From a virus, in IMG/VR virus record IMGVR_UViG_3300029624_000180, positions 1-43,571 of that record: a stretch of DNA of 43,571 nt; one strand, written 5' to 3'. Below the pieces are notes generated by a model. That model saw nothing but the letters and a program-made list of their open reading frames with translations, made no database searches and had not been told where the DNA came from. Positions 23,903 to 31,716 of this stretch are shown one piece after another (position 1 is the first letter of the stretch; every line of letters starts with the position of its first letter). The translations under genes were made by a program, and so were the position numbers.

Positions 23903-25971
23903 GAGAGTTAATTGAAAAAAGAAAGATACGCTCCAAAACCTACTTGTTGGAGGATGGCCGCAAGAAAGTTGTGTGCCGCCCAACACCAATGCACTTTGTC
24001 AAAGACGATGTATTGGTTGATTATGATCTAACTCCACAGAAAGAAGGAAAAAAATGGGTCATACCTTCAGCGCAATATGAACTTGAAATACATGAGGACG
24101 GTACTTTCATTCTTTCTTTCAACGGGGAAGAATACAAGGTTTCTCCCGGATTTTCCATTGATATTTCAGACGTAGAATGTAGTGAACGGCACCTCACAAT
24201 TAACGAGGCCATTCCGAATGTCGATCTAATCCTGCATATAGGTCATACTAAGATTGAGTGGTTTAAGCGAATAAAATCGCCGGATGTTGACACGCGCTTT
24301 GAATGGGACATTGAACAAGAAGAAAACTCAAAGTTCATTGTTAAGAAAGATGACGAAGCTATTGGCTGGGATGCTCACGGTAACAAGCTTAAGTTTGGGT
24401 TTGATACACTTACAGAAAGAAAAGAAAAGAATAAAATAAAGCGCAGGATTAAGGAACAGGCACCAAACCAGATGCTTCGTCCTCATTTTACTACGCGGGT
24501 TCTTGAGGATACACCTCTCAGTAAAATGAAATACCCCATTTTACTAGACGTTCCCGATGTTAGTGTTAGTGTGGAACACAGTTTGGACACTGTATATGTC
24601 AAGTTTGATTTTTTTGATAGCACAACAGTTCATATAGGCGGCTCTGTAATACGGGCGGGTGGATATTACGGTAATTACGGGGAGCAGGACCATCCTTTCT
24701 TCCGCTTTAGATCAGTGGGTGTTTCACAAGGCGCTTCAATATCTCTCGCTGAATTAAAGCTTGGACAAAAACGCAGTCCATTCGCGTCTGCTGCTCCTAC
24801 TGGTATTACATGGTTTGGAATTGACGAGGCAGACACACCTGCGTCAAACGTTGGTACAAAACCATTTCTTCGGCCCAGAACGACCGCAACAGGTGATTTC
24901 AACACATCTGCGAGTAGCAGTTATGTGACAAACGCGCATGATGTAACTGACATCGTACAGGAAATTGTCGATCTTGGTAGTTTTGATACTGACAGCCCTA
25001 TAGCATTTTTAGGTGTTGTGACAGGAACTGACACTGGTGGCTCTGTCCGATCCTCTCATTTTGCTGAGTACGGGCAAATGGGCGTTATTGACCCCACGCT
25101 TGAAATTACCTTGGGGGGTGGACCGGATCCCGTTTCAGGCACGTCAAGCTGGACAGAAAGTGATGACACATCTTCTGCCTCCGGGGCCCTTGAACTAACC
25201 GGGACGTCATCCTGGAGCGAAGGCGCAGACGCCGCCTCGGGCAGCGGGACGCTGATCTATACCGGATCCATAAGTTACACTGAATCGGATGACAGCGCAT
25301 CGGCCTCAGGCACTCTGATCATCACCGGCAGTCTGTCGTCAACCGAACAGGATGACAGCGCGGCCGGGTCCGGTCTTCTGGAATTGACCGGCACGTCATC
25401 CTGGAGCGAAGGCGCAGACACATGCACGGCATCCGGCAATCATATCGAAGCGATTGCGGGGGCATCGTCCTGGACCGAAGCAGGCGATTCCATGAGTTCG
25501 GCCGCGGCCGAAGAAATGACCGGTGCCTCATCCTGGACAGAGGAACAGGATTACCTGTCATCAACAGGAACAGAAGAGATGACCGGCCCGGCCGCCTGGA
25601 CAGAAGCCCTTGATCAGCTGGTCGCTGAAGGAAAGCTGGTCTATTCAGGATCCGGGGCCTGGACGGAAGACGGTGATACGATCGATGCTGCCGGCATCTC
25701 TGAAAACACAGGGACAGGCGCATGGTCTGAAAATGCGGACACATGCGGGGCAAGTGGATCTGTTACGCCGCCGGCCGTCAGCGGGACATCATCCTGGAAC
25801 GAAGCGGATGACAGCTGCGTTGCGGCCGGTCAGTTCGGCAATATTGTCCAGGCGGCGGAACGGACCCTGTATGCCCGGACAAATGCCGACAGAACATTAT
25901 ATGCAAACACCAATAAAGACCGGGATCTGCATGTGAAAACCAATGCAGACCGGGATATTTACACAGGATAA
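23899..25971 (+). CDS. Large virion appendage protein with Ser-rich tandem repeats
   Basis: This 690-residue protein starts at the ATG of an ATGA overlap; upstream in-frame codons from 23863 are rejected. The N-terminal 190 residues (KTYLLEDGRKKVVCRPTPMH, YDLTP, YELEIHEDGTF) resemble the opening of DNRLRE-type secreted proteins. The middle is a beta-sandwich with DIVQEIVDLGSF. From about residue 412 there are eleven units of about 21 residues, G(T)SSWxExxDxxxASG, and the end has four DRxLYxxTN-type decapeptides. It is probably a long stalk or fibre, and the Ser/Thr repeats could be modified (inference). Confidence 0.7.
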   Translation: MRELIEKRKIRSKTYLLEDGRKKVVCRPTPMHFVKDDVLVDYDLTPQKEGKKWVIPSAQYELEIHEDGTFILSFNGEEYKVSPGFSIDISDVECSERHLTINEAIPNVDLILHIGHTKIEWFKRIKSPDVDTRFEWDIEQEENSKFIVKKDDEAIGWDAHGNKLKFGFDTLTERKEKNKIKRRIKEQAPNQMLRPHFTTRVLEDTPLSKMKYPILLDVPDVSVSVEHSLDTVYVKFDFFDSTTVHIGGSVIRAGGYYGNYGEQDHPFFRFRSVGVSQGASISLAELKLGQKRSPFASAAPTGITWFGIDEADTPASNVGTKPFLRPRTTATGDFNTSASSSYVTNAHDVTDIVQEIVDLGSFDTDSPIAFLGVVTGTDTGGSVRSSHFAEYGQMGVIDPTLEITLGGGPDPVSGTSSWTESDDTSSASGALELTGTSSWSEGADAASGSGTLIYTGSISYTESDDSASASGTLIITGSLSSTEQDDSAAGSGLLELTGTSSWSEGADTCTASGNHIEAIAGASSWTEAGDSMSSAAAEEMTGASSWTEEQDYLSSTGTEEMTGPAAWTEALDQLVAEGKLVYSGSGAWTEDGDTIDAAGISENTGTGAWSENADTCGASGSVTPPAVSGTSSWNEADDSCVAAGQFGNIVQAAERTLYARTNADRTLYANTNKDRDLHVKTNADRDIYTG
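25135..25847 (+). repeat. Eleven 63-bp coding repeats (21-residue units)
   Basis: Each unit encodes roughly SGTSSWTESDDTSSASGALEL with a conserved Trp-x-Glu and Asp-x core. DNA identity varies, with some units sharing long exact stretches, such as GGCACGTCATCCTGGAGCGA at 25391 and its near copy at 25201. This suggests repeated expansion and gene conversion. Confidence 0.85.
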
Positions 25972-25977
25972 CAGGAC

Positions 25978-26346
25978 ATGAGCGACGACGTCATTGACCG
26001 TTTTGTAGCTGGGAGCAGCTTTACCCTGACGCTGACCCCCAAGGATGAGACGGGCGCGATTATTGATATAACCGGCGCCGATATCGAGTGGCAGTTGAAA
26101 AAGCGGCATAATGCGCCGGCGCTGATCACAAAAAGCACAGGCGGATCCGGCATCTCTATTTTAAATCCGGGGGAAAATAACACGTTTCGCATTACATGTG
26201 ATCCGGCGGACAGTTCAGGTTTGCAAGGCCGGTATGTGCATGATTCCAAAGTCACGGTTTCTTCCGGACAGGTTTATTATCTTCGAAGCAGCGCAGACGA
26301 CCCGGATGCCCCGGTTCTGTATTTCTATCCAGCTATTGTCAGTTAG
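25978..26346 (+). CDS. Phage appendage protein with BppU-like beta domain
   Basis: This 122-residue protein has FVAGSSFTLTLTPKDETGAIIDITGADIEWQL, the opening typical of small beta-sandwich proteins in phage baseplate or fibre regions (BppU N-terminal-like). It continues with RVSC-type strands and ends YFYPAIVS. It sits between the repeat protein and the esterase spike and may connect the spike to the tail. Confidence 0.6.
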   Translation: MSDDVIDRFVAGSSFTLTLTPKDETGAIIDITGADIEWQLKKRHNAPALITKSTGGSGISILNPGENNTFRITCDPADSSGLQGRYVHDSKVTVSSGQVYYLRSSADDPDAPVLYFYPAIVS

Positions 26347-26361
26347 GACGGGAGAAATTTT

Positions 26362-27897
26362 ATGGGACTCGGAATTGGTCTTGATTACGCAAAAAATTTT
26401 ATAAAAAGATTTGAACGGTTCTTTAAGGGGACAGAGACAGCCCTGTCATCGTTCAATGAAGATAATGAATCCGTAAGTGATGTGACCTGGTTCAACCATG
26501 TGGAAGGATGTTTTGTTCTGCGTTATAAAGCGCCGGCGGCTTTTTCAAATTACGATTATCTGATGGTGGCCCATGATGGAAGCTCATCTGACACTGTCGG
26601 TATGCGCGTAGATTCCAACGGCAATCTAAGAGGATTTGTCCGGGCAGGATCAGTAAACCAGCACAGTTCTCCAAACAGTGATGTTCAAATTGTAGAACAG
26701 ACTCAGGTGGCCGGCTTTGCCTGGAAGTCCGGCGAAGCTTATGTTCTTTCCGGTGCCATGAAGGATGAACGTACGTACTCCGGAGATCCTGCAGGCATGA
26801 ATGAGCTTCATTTTGCGGCCAGAAACGGCAATAATGACGCCTCTAATCTTACCGTATATGACGCAGAAGTGGGGGCTGTTTATCAGGATCCCTATTCCCT
26901 CTCCGCCCTAATGTACGAACCTGATGATATTCTTGTCGGCGGCGGCGGTCAGTCTTTAATGGTAGGCTATTTTGATTCACAGGAATCCAACGCGGAGTCT
27001 GGTAAGCAGACATTAAGATCCACGATAGGCGCAGAAATCGGTTCAAATACAGTTGTTTTTGCCAATGGGGCAACGGGCGGAAGTGCCGCAGCAAAGACGT
27101 CTGACGATACCAATTACTGGTGGGATAATGCGGCCAGTAAGCGTGGCACAGCGCTAAAAACATTTTATTCAAATTTCAGGGAAGTCGGCTTTCGCCCGAA
27201 CATCATTTTATGGTCTCAGGGCGAACAGGATTCCGCCAATATTCCGTCTAACACAACACCGGCAGAATATAAACAGGCGTTATTATCGATCTTTCAGGAC
27301 ATCCGCGCAGAATATGGCGACATTCCCATTGTCATTCAAAAGATCGGCCGCCGTACAACGGGTTACAGTAATACGGGCGGATATCAGGCTGTGCGTGATG
27401 TTCAGAACGAATTGATCGCCGAATATGACTGGATCCATGATGGGGCAGAAACCTATGATCTTGGTCTTTATACCGGAGACAGCATGAATGTACACCTGAC
27501 TGACACCGCATATGATGCGGCGGCGCAGAGAAATGCGCGAATTATCCTGGATCTTCTGGGGTACAATCTGATGGGGTCGGTTCATGGACCTGTCATCACT
27601 GACGCTGTCCGGGATGGTACGACGGTGACAGTCACAATAAGCCATGATGCCGGCAGTGATTTTACCCCCACATCCGCGATTACCGGATTTGTATTTCATG
27701 ATGATGGAGCTTCGATCACGATAAATTCGGCAGTGCGGACGGATGCGACGACGATTACCCTAACACTCGATTCATTACCAAACGGTGTGGAAGTTCTATA
27801 TTATATTTATGATAATGCAGATGTTAATATATCGAATATCGTTAAGGATAACTCTCCCCAGGCGTTACCTTTAAGACCGGCCAGAATTGCGCTTTAA
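26362..27897 (+). CDS. Tail spike with SGNH/sialate O-acetylesterase-like domain
   Basis: This 511-residue protein has an SGNH hydrolase core. Block I is GGGGQSLMVGYF with Ser198 as the likely nucleophile. WSQGEQDS (284-291) matches the QGExD signature of SASA/DUF303 acetylesterases, and NVHLTD (376-381) supplies the catalytic His378. The N-terminal 180 residues look like a beta-sandwich attachment or lectin domain, and the C-terminal 110 residues are another beta domain. The likely activity is removal of O-acetyl groups from host surface polysaccharide. It is the last gene of the virion operon; its stop abuts a convergent gene. Confidence 0.8.
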   Translation: MGLGIGLDYAKNFIKRFERFFKGTETALSSFNEDNESVSDVTWFNHVEGCFVLRYKAPAAFSNYDYLMVAHDGSSSDTVGMRVDSNGNLRGFVRAGSVNQHSSPNSDVQIVEQTQVAGFAWKSGEAYVLSGAMKDERTYSGDPAGMNELHFAARNGNNDASNLTVYDAEVGAVYQDPYSLSALMYEPDDILVGGGGQSLMVGYFDSQESNAESGKQTLRSTIGAEIGSNTVVFANGATGGSAAAKTSDDTNYWWDNAASKRGTALKTFYSNFREVGFRPNIILWSQGEQDSANIPSNTTPAEYKQALLSIFQDIRAEYGDIPIVIQKIGRRTTGYSNTGGYQAVRDVQNELIAEYDWIHDGAETYDLGLYTGDSMNVHLTDTAYDAAAQRNARIILDLLGYNLMGSVHGPVITDAVRDGTTVTVTISHDAGSDFTPTSAITGFVFHDDGASITINSAVRTDATTITLTLDSLPNGVEVLYYIYDNADVNISNIVKDNSPQALPLRPARIAL

Positions 27898-28275
27898 TCA
27901 TCCTACGCCCCCTTGTCCTGTGGGGGTTAATCGTTTGCGGCCATAAACATGCACAACTCGCGTTCCATCCTGCTGTAACACAAGACCGTCTTTACCTTCT
28001 TTAGTCCGGTATGAGCCTATAACCGTGCCAGTGAAGTCGTCATAATCGGCACTAAAGCGCTGCCCTAATTCAGGGACATCCACGCTCTGCGGGGGTAGCT
28101 TCTTTCCATCCTCAACGCCTTTCATGTAGGCAATCGTCAGGTCGCAATCTTCACCCATCGGGCATTTATCAGCGCTCTGCAGGGCGGCCCTAACAGTCGT
28201 ATATAGGTCAACTGCCTTTGGGTCATCGGTAAGCTTAAACAGTTCCTGCAAAGCCTTCTGCGCGTCATGTGTCAT
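27898..28275 (-). CDS. Hypothetical accessory protein
   Basis: This 125-residue protein is acidic and soluble. The N-terminal half is helical (ALQELFKLTDDPKAVDLYTTVRAAL) with a CPMGEDCDLTIAYMKGVEDG segment carrying two cysteines. The C-terminal half is a small beta domain (FSADYDDFTGTVIGSYRT, LVLQQDGTRVVHVYG), like KOW or SH3-type modules. I do not recognise a family. It is the last gene of the leftward accessory operon and overlaps the upstream gene by 11 bases. Confidence 0.6.
   Translation of the reverse strand: MTHDAQKALQELFKLTDDPKAVDLYTTVRAALQSADKCPMGEDCDLTIAYMKGVEDGKKLPPQSVDVPELGQRFSADYDDFTGTVIGSYRTKEGKDGLVLQQDGTRVVHVYGRKRLTPTGQGGVG
27908..27930. terminator. Hairpin at the convergent gene ends, weak terminator candidate
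   Basis: CCCCC and GGGGG pair around a 9-base loop just inside the end of the leftward gene. The T-run on the right is poor (TTAAT). It may end the rightward late transcript; a bidirectional role is possible but weakly supported. Confidence 0.3.
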
Positions 28276-28489
28276 CTTTGGGTTCCTTTCTTCCTTGGGT
28301 TCCTAACTCATATCCGCGAATAAAAGCTGCAATCTCAGGTAACGTTTCGTACGCAACTTTTCCACGCGAACCCGGAACATTTTCTATACAATATGAGCAA
28401 GATAAAAATCCTAGCTGAAAGCCATTATTTTTTGCTTGCTCCTGTAATTCTAAAAACAGATTTATTAAATCCTTTTCGCTGATTCTCAT
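28265..28489 (-). CDS. Hypothetical accessory protein
   Basis: This 74-residue protein starts with a charged helix (KDLINLFLELQEQAKNNG). It has two closely spaced cysteines (FLSCSYC) and ends with a basic and acidic tail. The ATG at 28489 shares a base with the upstream stop (TGATG); a GTG one codon earlier is possible. Its function is unknown, and the coupling supports that it is real. Confidence 0.6.
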   Translation of the reverse strand: MRISEKDLINLFLELQEQAKNNGFQLGFLSCSYCIENVPGSRGKVAYETLPEIAAFIRGYELGTQGRKEPKDDT

Positions 28490-29109
28490 CACTTCTCCCC
28501 CGTTCCGTTGAGGGCGGCTAAGTATGCTTCTGCGGCTTCAAAAATTATACAGCCAGCATCTTTCTGCGGACGGTCTTTATTCATTCCCACAAAGTTCTCA
28601 TTCTCAGATTTAAACCAATCCATTGCCCGTTGATATTGCGGTCTATTTTTTTCCAGCGCGGCGTGTAACCCCTCCAACGCTTCGGATGGGGCCGGGCGGG
28701 TGTAAAAACGATCTGATAACTGTGTGATTTCAGTTTCCGCGCTGTAAATATCTTTTACGCCATATCTGCTTAGAATATCGCAAATTTCGTTCTGGTATTC
28801 TTCCGGCTTTAACTCCGGCATGTCGTCTGGTATGTCATCTGTCATTTTCATATCCTCAGCTAGTTTCTTCATGTTTTCTCTGCCTTCTGGAAGTTCCAAA
28901 AATTTTCCAAAGTCCAATGACATAGCACCATTTCCAGATACAGTTATTGCCCCGTGGTCTATTGTTTTACGAAACAGGTCATCTGTCATCGGTTTTTTCC
29001 TTTCCTTTTCTTTCTTGGCGGCGTCAATCTCTACCAATATGGCTAAAGCGCATACTCCAATTGGGCCGCCTAAAATCATTGAAAAAAAGAACCAATCGCC
29101 AATATCCAT
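28489..29109 (-). CDS. Hypothetical protein, N-terminal membrane segment
   Basis: This 206-residue frame starts with a hydrophobic segment (WFFFSMILGGPIGVCALAILV, residues 6-26) and a run of Lys/Glu, followed by a soluble acidic domain beginning MTDDLFRKTIDHG at 28989. An SD-like AAAGGAAAGG lies before that internal ATG, so a shorter cytoplasmic form of 166 residues may be made, or may be the only product. The C-terminal part (FEAAEAYLAALNG) is helical. I do not recognise a family. Confidence 0.55.
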   Translation of the reverse strand: MDIGDWFFFSMILGGPIGVCALAILVEIDAAKKEKERKKPMTDDLFRKTIDHGAITVSGNGAMSLDFGKFLELPEGRENMKKLAEDMKMTDDIPDDMPELKPEEYQNEICDILSRYGVKDIYSAETEITQLSDRFYTRPAPSEALEGLHAALEKNRPQYQRAMDWFKSENENFVGMNKDRPQKDAGCIIFEAAEAYLAALNGTGEK

Positions 29110-29115
29110 GCTTTA

Positions 29116-29172
29116 TTACTCAACAAGCTGGTCAAAGTATTCTTGTTTTACAGATAGCCAGAGATCACTCAT
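29116..29172 (-). CDS. Very short coupled open frame
   Basis: An 18-residue frame (MSDLWLSVKQEYFDQLVE) begins 8 bases inside the end of the upstream gene and fills the only gap in this part of the operon. Its acidic, aromatic-rich composition resembles tiny phage proteins. With so few codons, chance cannot be excluded. Confidence 0.25.
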   Translation of the reverse strand: MSDLWLSVKQEYFDQLVE

Positions 29173-29419
29173 CCCTTACCCCCTCGCTTAGCCTCTGTGA
29201 GTCATTGCTTCCCCACGCTTCAATCATCTTGTGTAATTTATAAGCATCATCAAGGCATAAGTTTGAGCAATCAAAGCCTTGCGGATAACTGTAAAAACCC
29301 TCTGTGCCGTTATCGTTTTCTGTATAGTTCCATCCCGCTTTAAAAAGTTCGCAATGTTTTGCGCCTCTGAGAACTTGCTGACCTTGTTCTTCTGTTATTT
29401 CAATATGCGGTTTACTCAT
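29165..29419 (-). CDS. Hypothetical accessory protein
   Basis: This 84-residue protein starts at MSKPHIEITEEQG. The frame is open for 43 more codons upstream inside the next gene, but those residues do not look like a real N-terminus. It contains QQVLRGAKHCELFKAG and YPQGFDCSNLCLDDAYKLHK, with three cysteines. The start overlaps the upstream gene by 8 bases. No family is recognised. Confidence 0.58.
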   Translation of the reverse strand: MSKPHIEITEEQGQQVLRGAKHCELFKAGWNYTENDNGTEGFYSYPQGFDCSNLCLDDAYKLHKMIEAWGSNDSQRLSEGVRDE

Positions 29420-29849
29420 CTCCGGCTCCTGTGTTTGAACTGTTCGGAATTTCCGAATAGTTGGACTCCACGGCTTTAATGAGTTTTGACAGGGCGGGGC
29501 GGGTATGTCCGGCGACTTCAATAAATGCAAGTATTTTTTGTGCGGCATCTTGTCCTTGTCCCCATTTTCCGCTACCCCAATAAGGTACTTCTAAACAAGT
29601 TCTGTTGTATAGAGGAAGATTTGAAGGCTCTTTATAGACAAGCCTACAATACCTGACCTTTTTTATTTCGTTCATATGGGGAAAATACTTCCCCGCCTCA
29701 TCCAGCTTAACCAGCTCCGGCAAGGCTTCTTCTAAGGCTGCGGCTATGCGTAGGGCTTGCCTGCAAGTATATAAATGATCGCCTTGTTTAAGCTTTGAGA
29801 CATCATAAGTCCGGTCAAACCATTCCAAAGTGCTTTCATACTGGGTCAT
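29412..29849 (-). CDS. Hypothetical accessory protein
   Basis: This 145-residue protein starts at MTQYESTLEWF, fixed by an ATGA overlap with the ASCH gene; the frame extends five codons further. A helical N-terminus (QALRIAAALEEALPELVKLDEAG) is followed by a Cys- and Trp-containing domain (LPLYNRTCLEVPYWGSGKWGQ). The C-terminal tail contains AFIEVAGHTRPALSKLI. I do not recognise a family. Confidence 0.6.
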   Translation of the reverse strand: MTQYESTLEWFDRTYDVSKLKQGDHLYTCRQALRIAAALEEALPELVKLDEAGKYFPHMNEIKKVRYCRLVYKEPSNLPLYNRTCLEVPYWGSGKWGQGQDAAQKILAFIEVAGHTRPALSKLIKAVESNYSEIPNSSNTGAGDE

Positions 29850-30223
29850 CTGTTTCCTTTCCACTGGTAAATATAGCCGCTAAATGGCAGGCCGTATTGA
29901 TCTTCAAAAAACCGGACAAAGTCTTCCACGTTCTTAAAGCCTTCAATTTCGTGCAGGCAAAGACCATTCCAGCCAAGTTCTAAATCGCCCCATATTTCCC
30001 GTATTGACCAGTAGGGCGCACCCGCTTTGTTTCGATTAATCAGTATAGACCCTGCCCCCGTGCATACATCTTCCCTGAGCTTCCGGCAGTTCTTTGTCCG
30101 CATTCCTGTGTAAAGCTGGACATTATCTCCGGGTTTGCATCTGATCTTTTCGCGAATCGTCGAGAATTTGCGGCCTGTTTCCACATCGTCGGCAAACTGT
30201 TTTTTGAAGTTAAAAGCTACCAT
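29846..30223 (-). CDS. ASCH-domain protein
   Basis: This 125-residue protein has the ASCH pattern: an N-terminal KKQFADDVETGRKFSTIREK with the conserved Gly-Arg and Thr-x-Arg, then KPGDNVQLYTGMRTKNCRKL as the beta-barrel core, and a C-terminal FSGYIYQWKG. ASCH domains belong to the PUA-like group and are linked to RNA binding and, in some phages, RNA or nucleotide processing. The ATG at 30223 shares its base with the upstream stop; GTG 30226 is an alternative. The first part of this gene is duplicated at 31023-31087. Confidence 0.72.
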   Translation of the reverse strand: MVAFNFKKQFADDVETGRKFSTIREKIRCKPGDNVQLYTGMRTKNCRKLREDVCTGAGSILINRNKAGAPYWSIREIWGDLELGWNGLCLHEIEGFKNVEDFVRFFEDQYGLPFSGYIYQWKGNR

Positions 30224-30233
30224 CACTCGCCTT
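30169..30233 (-). repeat. 65-bp direct repeat, copy 1 (start of ASCH gene)
   Basis: This segment covers the ribosome site, start codon and first 18 codons of the ASCH gene. It is identical over 65 bases to 31023-31087 in the same orientation. Confidence 0.95.
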
Positions 30234-30564
30234 CCTCAAACTCTGCGGTTTCGGATAAAACTTCAATTAACCTTCCAAACGAAGAACCTGTAGCCATATC
30301 CTGACTATAACGAGATGTATAATCTTCTATCGCATCCCTAAGTTGTTTAATCGCCTTAGCTTGCCGATCATTCTCATTAACCAATTCAGTATTTAAATCA
30401 TGCTGTCTTTCAAGGTCATGACTAACAGCATCATATTCGTCCAGCAGGGTTTCAACGTCCTCAATGGCAGGAGAGCAAGTAACTAAAAGCGTTACGGGGC
30501 CTTCTGCTTTCGTGGGTTTAACCGATTTACGCACACGCGCTATCGCTTCTTCAGTATTTGTCAT
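30223..30564 (-). CDS. Hypothetical coiled-coil protein
   Basis: This 113-residue, very acidic protein has an N-terminal stretch with a VTLLVTCSPAIEDVE strand and a long predicted coiled coil (about residues 38-82, with LLDEYDAVSHDLERQHDLNT). It is linked to its neighbours by TGATG and ATGA overlaps. Its partner and function are unknown. Confidence 0.6.
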   Translation of the reverse strand: MTNTEEAIARVRKSVKPTKAEGPVTLLVTCSPAIEDVETLLDEYDAVSHDLERQHDLNTELVNENDRQAKAIKQLRDAIEDYTSRYSQDMATGSSFGRLIEVLSETAEFEEGE

Positions 30565-30983
30565 GATTGTTCCGCCAGACGCTTCATGTCTTCAAGCGCT
30601 TCTTCATTAGTGCAGTAAAAGTCCGGTATTCTCTCTAATTCAGGATCACTTAACATGTAGATAATAGCGGCGGCGGCGGGTGTTCCGTGTACCCACTCAA
30701 GAACTTTCCCAGCTTCACCGGCCAAATGAACTACCCATCCAGCTCTACAATGCGTTGTATTACAGGTATGCCAATCTGACATATCAAGGGCGTTAGGCTG
30801 TGATGCGGCCTCATATACCACCTTATGAATGTCTTTGATTTTCAGGCATTCAGGAGCACCGCACAGGACAGCACCGCGCAGGACAGCACCGCGCAAATCA
30901 GCACCGCGCAGGACGGCCTTTAACGAAAGGCCACCACACATAATTTCGCCGGTAAATCTGTTTTTAATTGTTTCGTATTCCAT
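30561..30983 (-). CDS. Pentapeptide-repeat phage protein
   Basis: This 140-residue protein has a short pentapeptide-repeat block (LRGADLRGAVLRGAVLCGA, about residues 25-43). It then has a domain with MSDWHTCNTTHCRAGWVVHLAG and a C-terminal DPELERIPDFYCTNEEALEDM. The Trp-Cys-His-Cys pattern may bind a metal. Fusions of this kind occur in phage early regions without known function. The leader AGAGGAGAAAGTGA before the ATG is shared with two other genes of this operon. Confidence 0.65.
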   Translation of the reverse strand: MEYETIKNRFTGEIMCGGLSLKAVLRGADLRGAVLRGAVLCGAPECLKIKDIHKVVYEAASQPNALDMSDWHTCNTTHCRAGWVVHLAGEAGKVLEWVHGTPAAAAIIYMLSDPELERIPDFYCTNEEALEDMKRLAEQS

Positions 30984-30999
30984 TCACTTTCTCCTCTCA

Positions 31000-31077
31000 T
31001 CATAATTTCTGGAAAGTCAGAATGCGGCCTGTTTCCACATCGTCGGCAAACTGTTTTTTGAAGTTAAAAGCTACCAT
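31000..31077 (-). pseudogene. Truncated duplicate start of the ASCH gene
   Basis: The frame begins with MVAFNFKKQFADDVETGR, identical to the ASCH protein, then departs into ILTFQKL and stops after 25 residues. The matching DNA is the 65-base repeat at 31023-31087. It is most likely a scar left by recombination that copied a gene start, although a short peptide could still be translated. Confidence 0.75.
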
Positions 31078-31087
31078 CACTCGCCTT
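31023..31087 (-). repeat. 65-bp direct repeat, copy 2
   Basis: This is an exact copy of 30169-30233. It carries a usable ribosome site and start codon but only 18 codons of the ASCH gene. Confidence 0.95.
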
Positions 31088-31093
31088 TCTTTC

Positions 31094-31231
31094 TTAATTT
31101 CCAAATTCCATCACATCATGAACAACTGTTCTGGTTTCTGTTTCAGTTACCTGATACTTTATCGTGGCTCTCCAACGACAATCCTTGGCTATATAACCAA
31201 TCCTGCTTATCGCTTCTTCAGGGTGTGTCAT
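31094..31231 (-). CDS. Short hypothetical protein
   Basis: This 45-residue frame starts MTHPEEAISRIGYIAKDCRW and ends in MEFGN. The start overlaps the upstream gene by ATGA, the coupling used across this operon, which supports it being real. The pattern of a short helix then RATIKYQVTETETR resembles small phage proteins that precede hypothetical nucleotide-metabolism genes, but no function is assigned. Confidence 0.5.
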   Translation of the reverse strand: MTHPEEAISRIGYIAKDCRWRATIKYQVTETETRTVVHDVMEFGN

Positions 31232-31503
31232 TGTGCTGCCTCATATGTGGCTTTAAAAATATCAGGCTTACAGGGATAATATTCACCCTTCACACCCTTA
31301 ATTATATAGTCACCCGGCTGAGCTAGCATTGTCCCCTCAAGGGTATGAATTAGGACACCCTCATTTGAACTTTCCCATTCTTCACAATCTTTCATAAAAT
31401 CTGCGAGGCCATCATTGTGAGCATGAGCTTCTGCCGAACGTAATTCATCCGGGTCTTCCAATAGCCAAGCATGAATAACAACTGGTTTTTTCCTGTATTT
31501 CAT
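31228..31503 (-). CDS. Conserved phage protein, PGDYIIKGVKGEYYPCKPDIF family
   Basis: This 91-residue protein is a well-known small phage type: KYRKKPVVIHAWLL at the start, GVLIHTLEGTMLAQPGDYII in the middle and GVKGEYYPCKPDIFKATYE at the end. It occurs in many siphophages and prophages. Its biochemical role is unknown. The leader AGAGGAGAAAGTGA before the ATG is one of the three shared leaders. Confidence 0.78.
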   Translation of the reverse strand: MKYRKKPVVIHAWLLEDPDELRSAEAHAHNDGLADFMKDCEEWESSNEGVLIHTLEGTMLAQPGDYIIKGVKGEYYPCKPDIFKATYEAAQ

Positions 31504-31716
31504 TCACTTTCTCCTCTGGGCTAAGGTTTTCCAAATAAAAGCTATTAAAAGCGGTACGATGAAGGGAATTAAAGCTATGCCGTTAGTTTTATAAACAAGA
31601 CATGCAAGCATGAAGCATGTAAACGCAAAGGTGATTAAAAAAACCGTGGCAAAAAAATATCCAAAAAACGGCCAGTTCGGATAATCAGTCTCTTCCAAAA
31701 ATTCCCTAATAATCAT
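31504..31716 (-). CDS. Small two-helix membrane protein
   Basis: This 70-residue protein has two membrane segments (FFATVFLITFAFTCFMLACLV, about 22-42, and IALIPFIVPLLIAFIW, about 48-63) and a basic C-terminal tail (KTLAQRRK). It is the first gene of the accessory operon and has a strong ribosome site (AAAGGAGAAAG). A role such as superinfection interference is possible but unsupported. Confidence 0.6.
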   Translation of the reverse strand: MIIREFLEETDYPNWPFFGYFFATVFLITFAFTCFMLACLVYKTNGIALIPFIVPLLIAFIWKTLAQRRK

